From positions 8,680,001 to 8,744,000 of the forward strand of contig PUFA01000022.1 of the NCBI GenBank assembly GCA_003508835.1: a DNA stretch of 64,000 nucleotides. Reading direction: 5' to 3'. The DNA comes from Eonycteris spelaea. Taxonomy: Eukaryota > Chordata > Mammalia > Chiroptera > Pteropodidae. A program made the translations under genes and the position numbers. Shown in pieces: positions 1-11,790 of this stretch. The stretch's first letter is position 1, and every line of letters begins with the position of its first letter. The notes under the pieces were generated by a model. That model was not told the origin of the DNA. It saw only the letters and a list, made by a program, of their open reading frames with translations, and made no database searches.

Positions 1-700
1 CTGTTCTTTAAAGGTTGGCTAGAAATTCAGCTGTGAAACCATCTGGCGCCTGTTTTAATGGTAGATCTTCAATGGCCCTTCCAACCCCTCCTGTGTGGGC
101 GTCCAAACATTTTATTCCTTGGCATAACACACCTTCAGATTGAAGCATTTGTTTTGTCTAGATTTTCAAACTTATCACCAAAGAGCATCACTAAGTATTA
201 TTTTATAATGTTTAAAGCCTTTGCACTTCTGTGCTTTATCCAATCCATATTTTCTCTTACGCATCAGACTTGTAGAGGATTTCCTATCTTTTGTTAGTCT
301 TTCCGAAGAATGAGCCTTTGGACTTATTTTACTTTCCTCTAATTTCTAAAGCGATGTACCTGGCTCCTTTATTTTTAGTGTTCTTCTCTAATAATGATGG
401 CATCAGAGTTGTCATTCTCTTCATATAGCTTTAACTGCAAACACCAATTTTTATATGAAGTGGTATTTTTGTTTATTTCATTATGGTTTATAGTACTAAT
501 TGGAATTTTTTTGATTCAGATTAATGATGGGAATATTTAATTTTCAAGTAGTTGATATTTTTTAGTCATCTTATTTCTAAAATTATCATTAAAATATTGC
601 GCTTTTTTTTTTTGCCTTTGAATTTGAGTTTTCTTTTTGGTCAAGTACGTAATTTTTATAAGTATTCCATGAAAATAAAAATGTAGATATTCCATATTAG
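1..700 (-). mobile_element. L1 LINE fragment, ORF2 region, antisense
   Basis: The plus strand reads as the reverse complement of the reverse-transcriptase part of an old L1 ORF2. The first 60 bases match the familiar antisense stretch around 'gaattcagctgtgaaaccatctgg'. The part at about 285-410 matches the antisense stretch that runs through the 'agaaccagctttt' zone. Many stops and indels interrupt it, so it is a dead copy. It continues off the left edge of the window. The right part, 450-700, is AT-rich and the match fades there, so the right edge is uncertain. Confidence 0.6.
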
Positions 701-712
701 GTATACAGTGAG

Positions 713-890
713 TGTTACGGGTTAAATTTTGTCTCCCCAAAATTCGTAGTTTTTTGAATGTGACTGTATTTAGAGATAAGGCCTTTAAGGCTATAATTAA
801 GTTTAAATGAGGCCATAAGTATGGGACCCTAATCCAAGAGAACTAGTGACCTTATATGAAGAGATACGAAGAGCACTCATGAGCAGAGAG
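713..890 (+). mobile_element. MLT1-like LTR fragment (ERVL-MaLR)
   Basis: The order 'gtctccccaaaattc', 'gtgactgtatttagagataaggcc', 'gaggccataagtatgggaccctaatccaa' is the 5' half of a MaLR LTR of MLT1 type. The usual second half, with its 'ccagaactgtgagaaataaa' end, is not recognisable downstream, so the copy is truncated or badly decayed. No internal retroviral sequence is present. Confidence 0.6.
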
Positions 891-1339
891 ATAAAAAGGC
901 CCCTGCTCCCATGGAGAGGTGAAATACATTAATGAAACACACAGGGACTCAGAGAGATAACTGCTCAGAGGAAATAAAGTCAGGAAATGGATTCAGGAAT
1001 TCAGGGTCATACGTAGAGTGTAATTTTACAGAGCGTCAAGGAAATCTTCATTAAGGAGGTGACATCTTATACAACTGTAATACCTTATCAAAACCAAGAA
1101 ATTTACATCAAAACAATACTGTTAAATAGACTACAGAACCTATTCGGTTTCCCTTCGTGTTTACATGCTTTTGTATTTTTTTTTTCTTTTCAGTTTGATC
1201 TCACATAGTATTTGCATACCCACCGCCACACATCGGCACACAGACCTGTTCCATCACCATGGAAACAACCCCCTCAAACCCCTTTCATACCTGCGGCCAC
1301 TCCTCCCAACCCCACCGCGCCCGGCAACAACCTTTCTCT

Positions 1340-1990
1340 ATCGCTATAGTTTTAGTACTTCAAGAATCTTACATAAATGCAATCATACAGGATGTAGCCT
1401 TACGGATTAACCTTTTTTTCACTAAGCATAACACCCTTCAGACCCAAGTTGTTGTAGCACGTTTGTTCCCTTTACGTGCAGAGGAGTGTTCCATTGCATG
1501 GATGTACTGGTATCTGTTTAACTAATCATCCAACGGGCATTTGGGTTATTTCCAGTTTGGGGTTATTATAAATAATGCTGCTGTAAAATGTTTGTGCACA
1601 GGTTTCTGCATGAGCTTATACTAAGTACATGTTTAGTTTTATACGAAATCACAAGACTACTTTCCAGCGTGGCTGTCTCAATTCATACTCCCATCAGTAA
1701 TGTCTGACTGATTCAGGGTCTCTGTATCCTAGCCAGCATTTGATATTGTCACGATTTTGCATTTTAGCTGTTCTAAGTGTGTGATGAGATTTCACTGTGT
1801 GTTTCTCTAACGGCTGATGACGTTGAATAACTTTTCATATGTGTATTTGCCTTCGATATCTTCTCTTTAGTGAAATGTCTGTTCATGTCTATTGCCCATT
1901 TTCTAATTGAATTGTTTCTTTACTGTTGAGTTTTGAGATACACACACACACATTCTTTGTTGACTACATGATTTTCAGATACTTTCTTCC
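1340..1990 (-). mobile_element. L1M 3' region, antisense
   Basis: The plus strand carries the well-known antisense L1M 3' sequence in the right order: 'tacataaatgcaatcatacaggatgta', 'gggttatttccagtttgggg', 'aataatgctgctgtaaa', 'cattttagctgttctaagtgtg', 'ggctgatgacgttgaa' and 'gtgaaatgtctgttcatgtctattgcccatttt'. It is separate from the ORF2 piece at 1-700, because the two parts are in the wrong order for one element. The stretch 890-1340 may hold poorly preserved flanks. It has no coding potential. Confidence 0.75.
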
Positions 1991-2092
1991 AGTATTAATT
2001 CTCTTATTACTAATCCCTAAAAATAGTGTTTCAAAGAATAGCTGAGCTCTCACAAATTCAAATGAATTTAAAGGAAGAGGTTGAAAAACGGG

Positions 2093-2199
2093 GATCTCAG
2101 AAGCTAAACAGAGTCAGGTCTGGTTAGTACTTGGATGGGAGACCACCTAGGAAGACCCGGTGCTGTAGGCATTAAAAAAGAAAGAAAGAAAGAAAAAAA
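2093..2199 (+). mobile_element. 5S rRNA-derived retroposon, 5'-truncated
   Basis: Positions 2093-2170 align to roughly nucleotides 41-118 of vertebrate 5S rRNA, from GATCTC(A/G)GAAGC through 'tggttagtacttggatggga' to 'gctgtaggc'. An A-rich tail with GAAA repeats follows (2171-2199). The internal pol III promoter zone (box A, intermediate element, box C) is included, with substitutions. A probable target-site duplication flanks it: AAAAACGGGGAT at 2084-2095 and AAAAACTGGGGAT at 2195-2207, differing by one inserted T. The A-rich start of the duplication fits L1-type target-primed insertion. It is not a functional 5S gene: the 5' third is missing and there is no pol III T-run terminator directly after it. 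Confidence 0.85.
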
Positions 2200-2207
2200 C
2201 TGGGGAT

Positions 2208-5200
2208 ATTTCAAAAGACTTAATTGTCATTTCTCAACTTCTTCTGAAGCAAAGAAATTATTGCATTTTAGGTAGCAGATGTGTGAAGGTTGCTGAGAGC
2301 CAGTGGGGAAGAGTTATATTTTAGAGTACTTTCAGAAAATTGATTAATTTTCATTGCCTTAAATTGAAGACAGAAGGATAAGAACATTGAAACGATTTAC
2401 TAAGAAGTTTATCAAGCATATGCCAATATAATTATTTTTTTAATCAAACAAGAAAGTAGGTGTCAATAAATAAGTCATTAATAAGCTAGAGGGACTTATT
2501 TCCAGTGTATTGAAAATGGAAAAGAAGGTTATTCAAAGATTAAAAAGACATCTAGGAATATATTTCAAAAAGATTAAAGGGTACTGTTAATGAACTAAGT
2601 ATATATTTGCCTCTAAATAACAGGAAGGTCTAGAAGCAAGAAAATATAGGAAAAAGAAAAGCATTTTATTAACAAACAGAAAATCGAGCATGAAATATAT
2701 TAGCTAAATATCAAGAGCAATTATCACTATTATTAAATTTTTATAAAACTTGTAAGAAAAAGCAAAGCCTCTTAATACAGGTGAGAAATAGATATTTGTT
2801 TACTACCTGAGAAAACAAAATAACCCTCTAGGGTAGTTTAAAAATAAAACACTTTAGTAATTAAAATAAAATTATAATTACAATTAATGGGATAGATTCT
2901 GTGTATATGCAAATAAAGTAATATAATTAATGATGAAAAAGGAATTGAGTGTTATTGGTGAGACCTTGTTTCACATTATCAAACACCAGGCAATAAAGAT
3001 GATTTTTCACAAATGCTTTCATCTTGCATTAATGAGACTATTATTATCGGTTTTAAAATTGTATTAAAACCATCTGCTAACTGGTCTAAACTGAACTATT
3101 CTGAAAAGTACGAATTCTGAGAAATCCCATTTCGGATGAGAATTCTACTTTAAAAAAGTAGTCTTACAGAATGACTCCTAGGTTTAGGGAAACGCTGAAC
3201 TGCCAAAAATGAACTAATGTCTTACCTCCCAACGAAAAGACTACTCTTACAGACTCATGACAGGAAAACACTGCTCGCATTCTTTAGTCTGAGGCTGGAT
3301 CTGGAAACAAAGCTAGAGTTCCAACAAAATCCCACATCTGGGAATTAAAGTTGGCAAAAAAAAAAAAGTATCTATTATTATTTAACCCCCAAATTTTATC
3401 TTATGGTCCAAAATCGTTCTCCCTCCTTAACCCATGTTTATCGAAAACACACACTATTCTGTCACCTACCCCGATTTGAAGACCTTAATCTTCCTTCCAC
3501 TGTATTAGATCAGGCGGCCAAGTGTTCTACCAGAACTTAACTACGGGAAAGGGTTTACTGCCTCCACCTGGAGACCAGGGGTTTTGAAGCTTTAATGAGC
3601 AAAAGCTGGAAAAACGGTCATTTCAAAACCTCAGTCTTCTTAAGCCTCGTGAGTGGTGGCAGCAGCAGCAGCACACCTGTGGAACGCTGTCTTTGGGGCA
3701 ACGTCAACAGAACAGGACTGTTAATACACGAATGTAAAGGACTGACCCACTGCTCCTGAGGGAAACTTGGAAGTACCACCGACCTCTTTTATGTGGAAAG
3801 AGATTTTAGACAGGGGAGCCTGCTGTTTGACATGCCTAGGAGCTGGGGAGGAGAGGGAAAGGTAAAGCGAGTCGTAGTCTTTTTTGTTGGTGGAGGGTCC
3901 GGCCAGACACGCACCTGCTCTTACTCTAGGTAGCGGATGGAGGGCACTGCGTTTCAAGTGACTCCTTGTTACTGTGGAGGGCGATTTTTGTGTTTTCTAG
4001 CGCTGTAGTTTCACTGCCTTTTAGAATAAGTAGAGATCCAACGTTGAAAAGATTGGCAGAAAACCCGGCAGGCCGTGTCTGCCACTCACATTGGAGGAGG
4101 GGGTACGAAAAGAGCTGGGCTGGACTGTCGCTGGCTCTCGCGCTCCGGTCCCTCAAAAGGCAGCGAAGCCAGAACGCACAGGTGCGGGCCTGCTGGCCAC
4201 CATCCTACAAGTCCTAGCTCCCTGAAAGGGGAGGACATTCCCATAGCCAGACATGCTGGCCTGCATCCTCTCTTTCTCTGAGCTGCCTGGTGACTGGGCT
4301 TAGGCTCCGAAGTGGCTTTCTCAGTGGCCTGGAAGGGGAAAAGGTAGTGTCAAGTGGGAGTCCAGGCCAGAGGCCAAACTGGGACTGTGAGATGTGGAAG
4401 AGCAGACATAGCTGGTGGTGAATTCATTCCCGTGGTGTTTCCTCCCCATTATCCCTGAACTGTCAGTAAAGTCTTAATAGAACACATGGTTTGGTGTTAA
4501 CTCTGTGCAAGGAATTAAATTCAAGGTCCTAACCTAATTAGGAATGATGAGATAAATAGCGAAGCAGGGCCAGAACAGTGAAGCCTTTGTTCCAGGCCGG
4601 AAGAGATGTTTGGAGCTTCGGGAGGTAAGGGACAGAGGTCCTGGCCAGGCTGTTTGACCAGGCGCCTGCAGCAGAAGAGCTGGGGAGATGCACCACCAAG
4701 CAGACATCAGACAAAGACAGGACTCCAAGAAAAATAAAGGAGAGACGTGAAAGGGCCTAACATCCTAAAAAGCAAAGCAATTGCGAACTCGACATCAATC
4801 GCTATTCATGCTTAAACAGAAAAGGACCGTCGTGATCTGGAAATCAAGTAAACAGCACGATGTCTTCTACTTCATCCCTTCCCACCCTAGTCCCAGCATC
4901 GGCGCTCGGGTCCAGGTTCTCACGGCCAGATTCTAGCAACGACATTCTGAGTAGAATTCAGAAACCCAGTCATTGGCCTTGTCATACCGCCTGAACACCA
5001 CTGTGATGTTCAATCTTCACAAACACTGCCCTCATCACAGGGCTGTTCTGCCCACACAAATCACATGCGATGGCACAAAATTCGAAGTCCTGGACCAGCA
5101 ATAATGACACCAGGGACAAGTGGCAGGAAAACACAGCCCTTAGAGAACATGAAGGATTAACCGAACACCGGCGCTGAGATCCGCACACAAAAGGAGAGAC

Positions 5201-5298
5201 TAAGACCAGATTTCATACATCTCATTGCAATGACTCCAGCAAGAGAGGCGTGAAAACAAGAGTTCTCATCGGCGAGGACGGGGACTCGGCCCACCTGG
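2208..5298. other. No gene seen; AT-rich then mixed unique sequence
   Basis: The stretch 2208-3100 is very AT-rich, with short A and T runs and no frame of note. From 3600 to 5200 base composition becomes balanced. Short frames on both strands overlap each other without any recognisable protein. A CAG-type short run lies near 3660. I recognise no repeat family here. Confidence 0.6.
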
Positions 5299-5475
5299 CA
5301 AGCCACGCCTCAGAAGGGGTTAGTTCCAGACCACTGTAACAAAACGAGTATTGCCATAAAGCGAGTCACAATCTTTTTGCTGGTAAGGGTCCTGCCTTCA
5401 ATTTGTAAAAAAAAAACAAAAACACAACATAGGGGCAGTGCAATAAAGCGATGCGCAAAGAACGAGCCATGCTTG
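5299..5475 (+). mobile_element. Tigger1-type DNA transposon remnant (MITE)
   Basis: The left end reads 'caagccacgcctc', then 'ggttagttccagaccactgtaac' and 'gccataaagcgagtcacaa'. The right end reads 'caatttgtaaaa', 'gcaataaagcgatgcgcaaag' and 'gagccatgcttg'. Both ends match the terminal parts of Tigger1 (TcMar-Tigger). The terminal inverted repeats can still be paired: CAAGCCACGCCTC against CAAGCATGGCTC read from the other end. The transposase interior is missing, so this is an internally deleted, non-autonomous copy of about 177 bp. Confidence 0.75.
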
Positions 5476-5509
5476 CACTGTAGTCCAGATAACACTCATG
5501 GCATTCACG

Positions 5510-5815
5510 TGGAAACAGCATTCATTCAATCACGGTTTAGGGAGAGACTGCTGTGTGCAGGCCCTAAGGCGGCAGGGAGGAGGGAGTCGAAAGCCACGGT
5601 CCTTGCCCTCAGGTTGCCAAGACTTAGGAGGGTGAAATAAACGAGTCATTCACAGTAAAAACCAACGGGTTCTCTAATAAAAGTGAGCACACACTGCTGT
5701 GAGCACACACAAAAGGTCGTCTAACGGGCCCCAGGGGAATTCGGGAGACCTTCTTAGGGGAGGTAATGTCTGAGCTGAGATATCAGGATGAAGTAGGTGT
5801 TAGCCTAGTTAAAAA
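5510..5815 (-). mobile_element. L2 LINE 3' region, antisense (left part)
   Basis: This is the reverse complement of the L2 3' region. Recognisable stretches are 'ggtccttgccctcaggttgcca', 'ggagaccttcttaggggaggtaatgtctgagctgagatatcaggatgaagtaggtgttagc'. It stops at an A-run where the MLT1 LTR begins. It resumes at about 6290 with 'gggggaagggcattctaggcag', so the L2 copy was split by the LTR. Confidence 0.65.
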
Positions 5816-5829
5816 AAAAAAAATGTGCA

Positions 5830-6250
5830 TTTGCTTCTTTGGCTGCTGCAATAAATTATCTCGAGTTTGGTAGCTTAAAGCAACAAATACATAAATGTGT
5901 TCACTCACAGTTCTGAAGGCTGGAAGTCCGATATCAGCATCTCTGGGCAGAAGTTGGCAGACCCCACCCGGGCTCGCTCTGGACCTGTCAGGAGACGTTA
6001 GCTGTTCCTCGCCGCCTCCAGCTCCTCGAGGCGGCCAGCTGTCCTTGGGTTGGGCCTCATCTCTGATCTCTGCCTCCGCCCTCACAAGGCCTTGTCATCT
6101 ATGTGGGTCAGATATCCCTCCGCCTCCCTCCCAAAAGGATACACCTGATTGCACTTAACGTCCACCCAGATCATGCAGGAGAATCTCCCCATTTCAAGAT
6201 CCTTGGTTTCATTACGTATCCAAAGATCCTTTACTTCTTTTTTTCATAAA
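5830..6250 (-). mobile_element. MLT1-like LTR, antisense, nested in L2
   Basis: The stretch begins 'ttggctgctgcaataaatta', continues 'gtagcttaaagcaacaaatac', 'cactcacagttctgaaggctggaagtccgatatcagcat' and ends in the 'aggatacacctgattgcac' zone. This is the usual antisense order of a MaLR LTR of MLT1 type. It sits exactly between two parts of one antisense L2, which makes it younger than that L2. Confidence 0.65.
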
Positions 6251-6289
6251 AGGTAAGGTTGACAGGTTCAGGGATTAGGACATGGATAT

Positions 6290-6560
6290 CTCGAAGGGAT
6301 CACTTTTGAAGGGATCACAGATGGCATGGGGGAAGGGCATTCTAGGCAGCATAGGAGACACCTGCAAGACTCAGAACAGAGAGCACCTGGGGCGCGGAGA
6401 GCAAGGAGTTTAATATGGCTCAGGGTCAGGTGCTGGTTGCACGTTGGAAAGGGAGGCGGGAGGAAAAGCTGGATGGGGTAAGAAATGTCTACAGCATAAG
6501 AGTTTTATGGCTTATCCGCTTACAATTTGAAGGAGAACGTCACAAGAGAGGCTGGGTGCT
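6290..6560 (-). mobile_element. L2 LINE, antisense (right part)
   Basis: It continues the L2 interrupted at about 5815. 'gggggaagggcattctaggcagcataggagacacctgcaagactcagaacagagagc' corresponds to the L2 stretch that normally reads, on the reverse strand, as a 'gcattccaggcagagggaacagc' type sequence. The right edge is vague. Confidence 0.5.
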
Positions 6561-9243
6561 GCTGAGAAGGTCCCTGTGCCTCACGGAGCATTAGAAACTG
6601 CTCCCGGACGTCAGCTGAGCAGGAGAACGGGAACTGTTTGCAAGGACAGAGTAGCCATGCACCTAAAAAGCCAGAAAGGACTCTTCTGCGGGGAACCATG
6701 TGCCTAGCTAACTGGGTCCTTTTGGGGGAACTTAGAGATAGGGGTTAAATATTAAACTCCAGCTGCTTCTTAGCCTCTCAGCCATTCCTCTCTGAAACGT
6801 CTCACAATGGAATCTGTGGTTGGAATAAACGAGCTTATATGAGCTTTTTCCTCTGGGAATTCTTGCTTACAAATAAGCATAAAGATTGCTGAAAAAATAG
6901 TTCCTTCATTCTGTCCAGTACACGTACCAAAATTTCCCATTTTTCTGGCCTAAGATCAGTGACTAAAAAGGGTGTCTATTAATCTTCTTTTTCCCTTGAG
7001 TTTCTTCAGGTGAGAGAGGGAAAAAAGGAGACGTGGATACTCAGAAAAGAGGAGGGGGCAGACAGAGGAATCTCTGTGAGCAAGTTAGCAAGTTGATGGG
7101 GTATTTACCAAGCATCGACTACACTCCAGCCACCATTCTAGGTGTGCAGAAAAACAGCAGCAAACGAGACACAGGAAACTCACGTTGCTAAAATGCAAAG
7201 CCATGGGCTCCCGCTCCATGTTTAGTGCTGTGCTAAGCTCTTTGTGCATTATGTCTTTAGGCTCCAAAGAAATGAGATGAAACAAGAGGTTGGAGGCAAA
7301 GATGAGACAGCCCCCAAGGCAGAGGCAGAGGTAGAAATGGAACAGGTTTACGCAACATTACCTGGATTCTGCCTTGTCTATAGAACCCAGTTTTCTTACT
7401 TAAGACTACACTCTGGAATCAGACGGTTTTCCAGAAACCTCAGCCAAGTAAAGCAAAAGAGTTCCAAGGTATATAAAGGGAAAAGTTCCTATGTTTGACG
7501 AGCACTTTGGGCCATGTTGAAGTGAGGCTAATTTGGGGGATGTGCCTGGTTATTTACAGAGCACGTGAATACTCAAACACGCTGCAATTGCAGATGGCTG
7601 AGCCAGGTGATCTGTCACGCTCCCTTCTGGCTCCATCTATTTCGTGATTTTTAATTTTTACCCTAGTAGCTATCATGAGGACTAACAGGTGAACCATTAT
7701 AAAGTGGGAGAAAAGGGGCTAGACGAGAAATTTTGAATGGAGTTTACATCGCAAAATCCAAAGGCCTTTAGTTAAACCACAGTTCAAATCATTTTACTAC
7801 AGATTGCATCTCAATCAAGGAACTTCTAAAGAATTCTGGTCCGGTAAAAGTTTAAATGGATATATTTGATCCATATGATGTGCTAACATATGTGATTTGT
7901 GATTACAATATGTTAGATATAAATTCATATAAAATTTTATGGTTATCATTAAATAATCTAAAGATAAGTTCTAACTTATAAGCTATACTCTAACTCTTTT
8001 ATAATAAGAGCATAACACTGAATTATAGTCTCAGTAATACATTATGCTATGTCATTAAATATTTTCCAAGAGACCTAACTTAGCTGTAGGGTTTGGCTCA
8101 CATCTGAATTGCCCTGGGATTTTGAAGAATAATCTGGTAATGAAATATCTAGCTAGAAACTTTTATTCATCTGCATAGACAAAAGGAAATTTTTTATTTG
8201 AGGTATGACAAGACTCAATTATTTTTTTTCCAGGCTCCTTTGTTTTTAATAGGAGCATGAGATTTTCAGTCAAGAAGTATTTTTATGGGTTTTAAGAATA
8301 GGAGGAAAACATCAAGATATTTTTTTGACCTACATCTAGAGTGGAAAAAGCATAAACGTGCCTCGTGAGAAATCTAGTCAGTCAATGGTTGGTTGTTTTC
8401 CATGAAAGTAAATAATTATCTACACTTACACATTTCGGAATCGATCCAACGGCTGGTTGTTTGAGATTTGACTAGATTAACTTTAGACTTTCTTCCTGCT
8501 GTTAAGCAAAACAATATTCCAGTCATCCCATAAAAAAAAAATGTCAAGCATCTTCTAGAATGTGACTAGAGAGAGTTTTTTAATCGTATCTCTCCAGCAG
8601 CCTCTGACAAACTGAAACAATTTAGTGACAAGTTTCATGTCCTTTATTAAAGGGAAAGCAATCCATGGATTGGCGGAGCACAGAACCTCCAAGGGATTTG
8701 GGCAAGAGAGAGTTTCACAGAGCCTTAGAAGAGGCAAGGTGGAAACAGGGCATGACTGGCTGGGGCTGCCCAACTAACTTTATTTAGAAAGATCAAAAAA
8801 ATAACATACAGGGCCCAGAACTGAGGTTTAGGGACTGGCTGACTGGTTACACTGCACCTCTGGTCAAGCGAAGCATTTACAGCAACACAAAAAGTCTGGT
8901 TTGCTGCCATGACAACCCAGGGCAAGAATGGCCCTATCTTGGGCCAAGAAACTTACTTCAATTGAAAACTTTTATTAGCTATGGTCCCTCCTCAATCCCC
9001 TTTTTGTTCATACAATGCAAAAAGTGGAAGATAAAACCAGTGGTCAACCTTACGGCAAATCAATTATTACCTGTAGAGAATGCATCAGCCTTTATTTATG
9101 AGGAGAATCAATACCCACAAAAGCTCCTTAGTGATCGCTTTAGACAGAAAGGCATATTACCTCCATGACAAAATAACTATGTGTTGAGTAGAATAATAAA
9201 GAATTAACGTTTATAAACTAACTTTGGCTAAGTGCTTGAATTA
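6560..9243. other. No gene seen; one short L2 tail
   Basis: At 7095-7180 there is a short antisense L2 tail: 'ggtatttaccaagcatcgactac...ccaccattctaggtgtgcagaaaaacagcagcaaac'. The rest is single-copy in appearance. The stretch 7830-8340 is very AT-rich, with many short direct and inverted repeats of ATAT type. No exon, RNA gene or promoter is recognised. Confidence 0.5.
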
Positions 9244-9520
9244 CAGTTGACCCTGAACAACACGGGTTTGAGCTATCCTGGTCCATTTATACGCAGATTT
9301 TTTCCAATAAATACTGTTGGCCCTTTGTATCCTTGGGTTTCTCACTCACGGATTCAATGAACCTCAGATGCAAAACAGTATTTTCGAATTTCCGACGGTG
9401 GTTTCCCAACTGCTGTTTTCGATCGCAGTTGGTTGAATCCTCAGATGCAAAGGGCCAACGGTAGCATCAAAATTCATACTCGGATTTTCGACTGCATAGG
9501 AGTCAGCGCCCTGAACTCCA
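9244..9520 (+). mobile_element. Palindromic Tigger-like MITE
   Basis: The left end reads 'cagttgaccctgaacaacacgggtttgag' then 'ggtccatttatacgcagatttt'. The right end reads 'attcatactcggattttcgactgcatagg' then 'agtcagcgccctgaac'. Inside are the paired arms 'gttggccctttgtatcc...ggattcaa' (about 9319-9359) and 'ttgaatcctcagatgcaaagggccaac' (about 9434-9460). The element is therefore an inverted-repeat structure of non-autonomous TcMar-Tigger type. It has no coding capacity. Subfamily naming is uncertain. It sits after TTA, compatible with a TA target. Confidence 0.7.
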
Positions 9521-10450
9521 CATCTCATTTAGTCCCCACAAATATCCTTTAAAGTACCGTTTGGGGAAAAAGAAACAAAAGAAACAAAAGAAACAAGCCC
9601 ATCATGGTTGACAGGCCAAGGCCACCGACAGTCAAACTGATGGACACATACTCAGTTCTTTTTTTCCTCCAGTTTATGCCCCTGAATCACCTGCAGATTT
9701 TTCTCATCAAATAATATGAGAGGGGCGTTGGGCAAAATTTTCCAAAGTATAAGAGGTGATCCTCTATTTTGAGTTCAAAAAAAGAAATTGTGGATAAAAA
9801 AAAAAATCTGAAATTCCTTTTGTTGCAATTATGTGTTAGTTTTAGAACTATTTATCCAATAATTTCAAAGAGCACATAGTCATGAACCTTGAGCAATCAT
9901 CGAGGAAAAGCCCTGATGATTGCTTTTTACCTCAGATTCTGTGGCCCTTGAAAGGTAAAACTTTATATCTGTCACCTGAGAACACCAACATTGGCTGCCA
10001 AATCTCTGAAGGGCACAGAGTTAAGCAGATATGTGTGAGGATGTTCTCTAAATGGATTTTACTCAACGATAACTGAACACCTAACAGACAACGAGAACTT
10101 GTGATTTATGAGAGTTTCTAACTGATGGGAAGTCTGCTGATAACCACACAGACTCGGAAACAGAGGAAACTGTACAGCATCTGTCAGGGAGTTACACATG
10201 CTATTTTAAGCACTTGTGACAAGGAAGATTTTCTGCTGAATATATGCACCCAAGAGAAACAAAAGTCTATTAGACTTCTCGGTTGCCTTACATATATATA
10301 TAAAAAATTTAGCATTACTTTAAGTTATTAAAGAAAGTTATTGAAGAGTCACAACTACTTAGAAATCATGGTATAATGTAAGTGCATGGGACGGCCCATG
10401 GTATGATGGGCCATCCAGAAAAGTTTTGTAATAGATCACAGCAGGCCAAT
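9521..10450. other. No gene seen; small hairpin
   Basis: This is unique-looking AT-rich sequence with short unsupported frames. A small inverted repeat at 10389-10416 pairs GGACGGCCCAT with ATGGGCCATCC around a six-base loop, with one mismatch. No known repeat or gene is recognised. Confidence 0.5.

Positions 10451-10452
<2 letters not shown>

Positions 10453-10495
<43 letters not shown>
10453..10495. repeat. (TG)n microsatellite
   Basis: An uninterrupted run of about 21 TG units, likely length-polymorphic. Confidence 0.95.
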
Positions 10496-10497
<2 letters not shown>

Positions 10498-11734
10498 TTA
10501 TGTGGGGAAGGGAAGCTTTTCTCTCTACTCTCCTATAATCAATAGCTGGGTCTATTAAATACACTGACAACAGGCAGATTAATGGGAAAAAGGTATACAG
10601 AATCATTAATTTTTAATATTATGTGCATGGGAGTATCACAGGGAAATGAAGTAACTACTCAAAAAAGTGATGAGATTTGAGAGTTTATAATTCTGTCTTA
10701 ACAGGGCAAGGGGAGAGGAGATGTAAGCTACTTAAGTGAGAGTGAATAATTTTTACAAAAAGATAAATAGGCCTTGGTAGAATAGATGGGAGGCACATGG
10801 CAGTTTGTGACTAAGTCAAAATGGTACCAACTTCTAGACTCCTCTGCTGTAACAGGAGTCAGTCTTCTTTAGTCGATGAAACTCTGGGGAAAAGCTTTAT
10901 GACAATGACTTTTGGAAGACCTGTCCACGGGCAGATAAGGGGAGTTCAGAGCTGGCCTCTCCCTGCATTCACTGATTTTCAAGTGCCTTCCGCTCAAAAC
11001 AATCCTTATGCCAAAGAGTTAAGGGTGGTATATCCTGCCACCCTTCACTTATAGAATTATTTTGCTGGATTGTGATATGACAAATTGATTAAAGATGCAA
11101 GCTATGCTTCCCAAAATATCCTTCTCTGTATGGTTCCAGGTTAGAGTTACTCAAAACAAAGGAACTTCATATGAAAATTTGGAATGCAGAAGTAAAACAG
11201 TAAGCGTAGTCGGAGATGGTCCTGGTCAGGAGCAAGGTGCCCCCCAGGGTCCTACCTGCCCTCACTCTCCTCCGCTCTGCATCTAGTTCTTCCTGACTGT
11301 GGGCCCTGCTGCCCAACAGTGGCGCCAGGCCCACAACCAGACACTACGCCATGGGGCCCCAGAGCCAACAGCTTCCCAAAGGCCTCTCCGCAAGCTCCCG
11401 CACTGTAAGAGCCTGATGTGGAAGCTGTGCCTTGCCCTCACTCGCCCGGGCCGCAGGCAGACTAAGGACTCTCCCCTGACCCAACTCCCACTTCCAGACC
11501 TTCACCCCTAGCTCTTCTCACAGTTGTATAAGTGCTCATTCCAATAGTTTATTCTTTATTCCAAACTACACATAGTAACTCTGCTTTTCCAAATAAATTC
11601 TGACCGATAAAACTGCACATGTTACATACAAGCACATATACACAAACACACACATATATATAATTATTCATTAAATTCTTTATGTATCATATAGTTCTTA
11701 TATGTAAGTTCCGAGTCATCTGCTATATCTTCAA
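10496..11734. other. No gene seen; possible old LTR-like stretch
   Basis: At 10550-11055 the organisation suggests an interspersed element that I cannot name: it ends near 'ggtggtatatcctgccacc', which contains a short GGGTGG/CCACCC inverted repeat. The part at 11200-11510 is more GC-rich, with 'cccgggccgc', and has overlapping short frames on the plus strand without recognisable protein. None is supported as an exon. Confidence 0.3.
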
Positions 11735-11790
11735 TACTTAGCACAGTATCTGATCCTAAATAGATGCTTAGTATTTGTTGAATGCAAAAT
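11735..11790 (+). mobile_element. L2 LINE 3' tail
   Basis: 'acttagcacagtatctgatcctaaatagatgcttagtatttgttgaatg' is the typical L2 3' end, which ends in short TGAATG-type repeats. Only the last 50-60 bases are clear. Confidence 0.6.

Noticed and set aside
10389..10416. microRNA-like hairpin
   Set aside because: The stem is only 11 bp with a mismatch and a six-base loop, much too short for a microRNA precursor.
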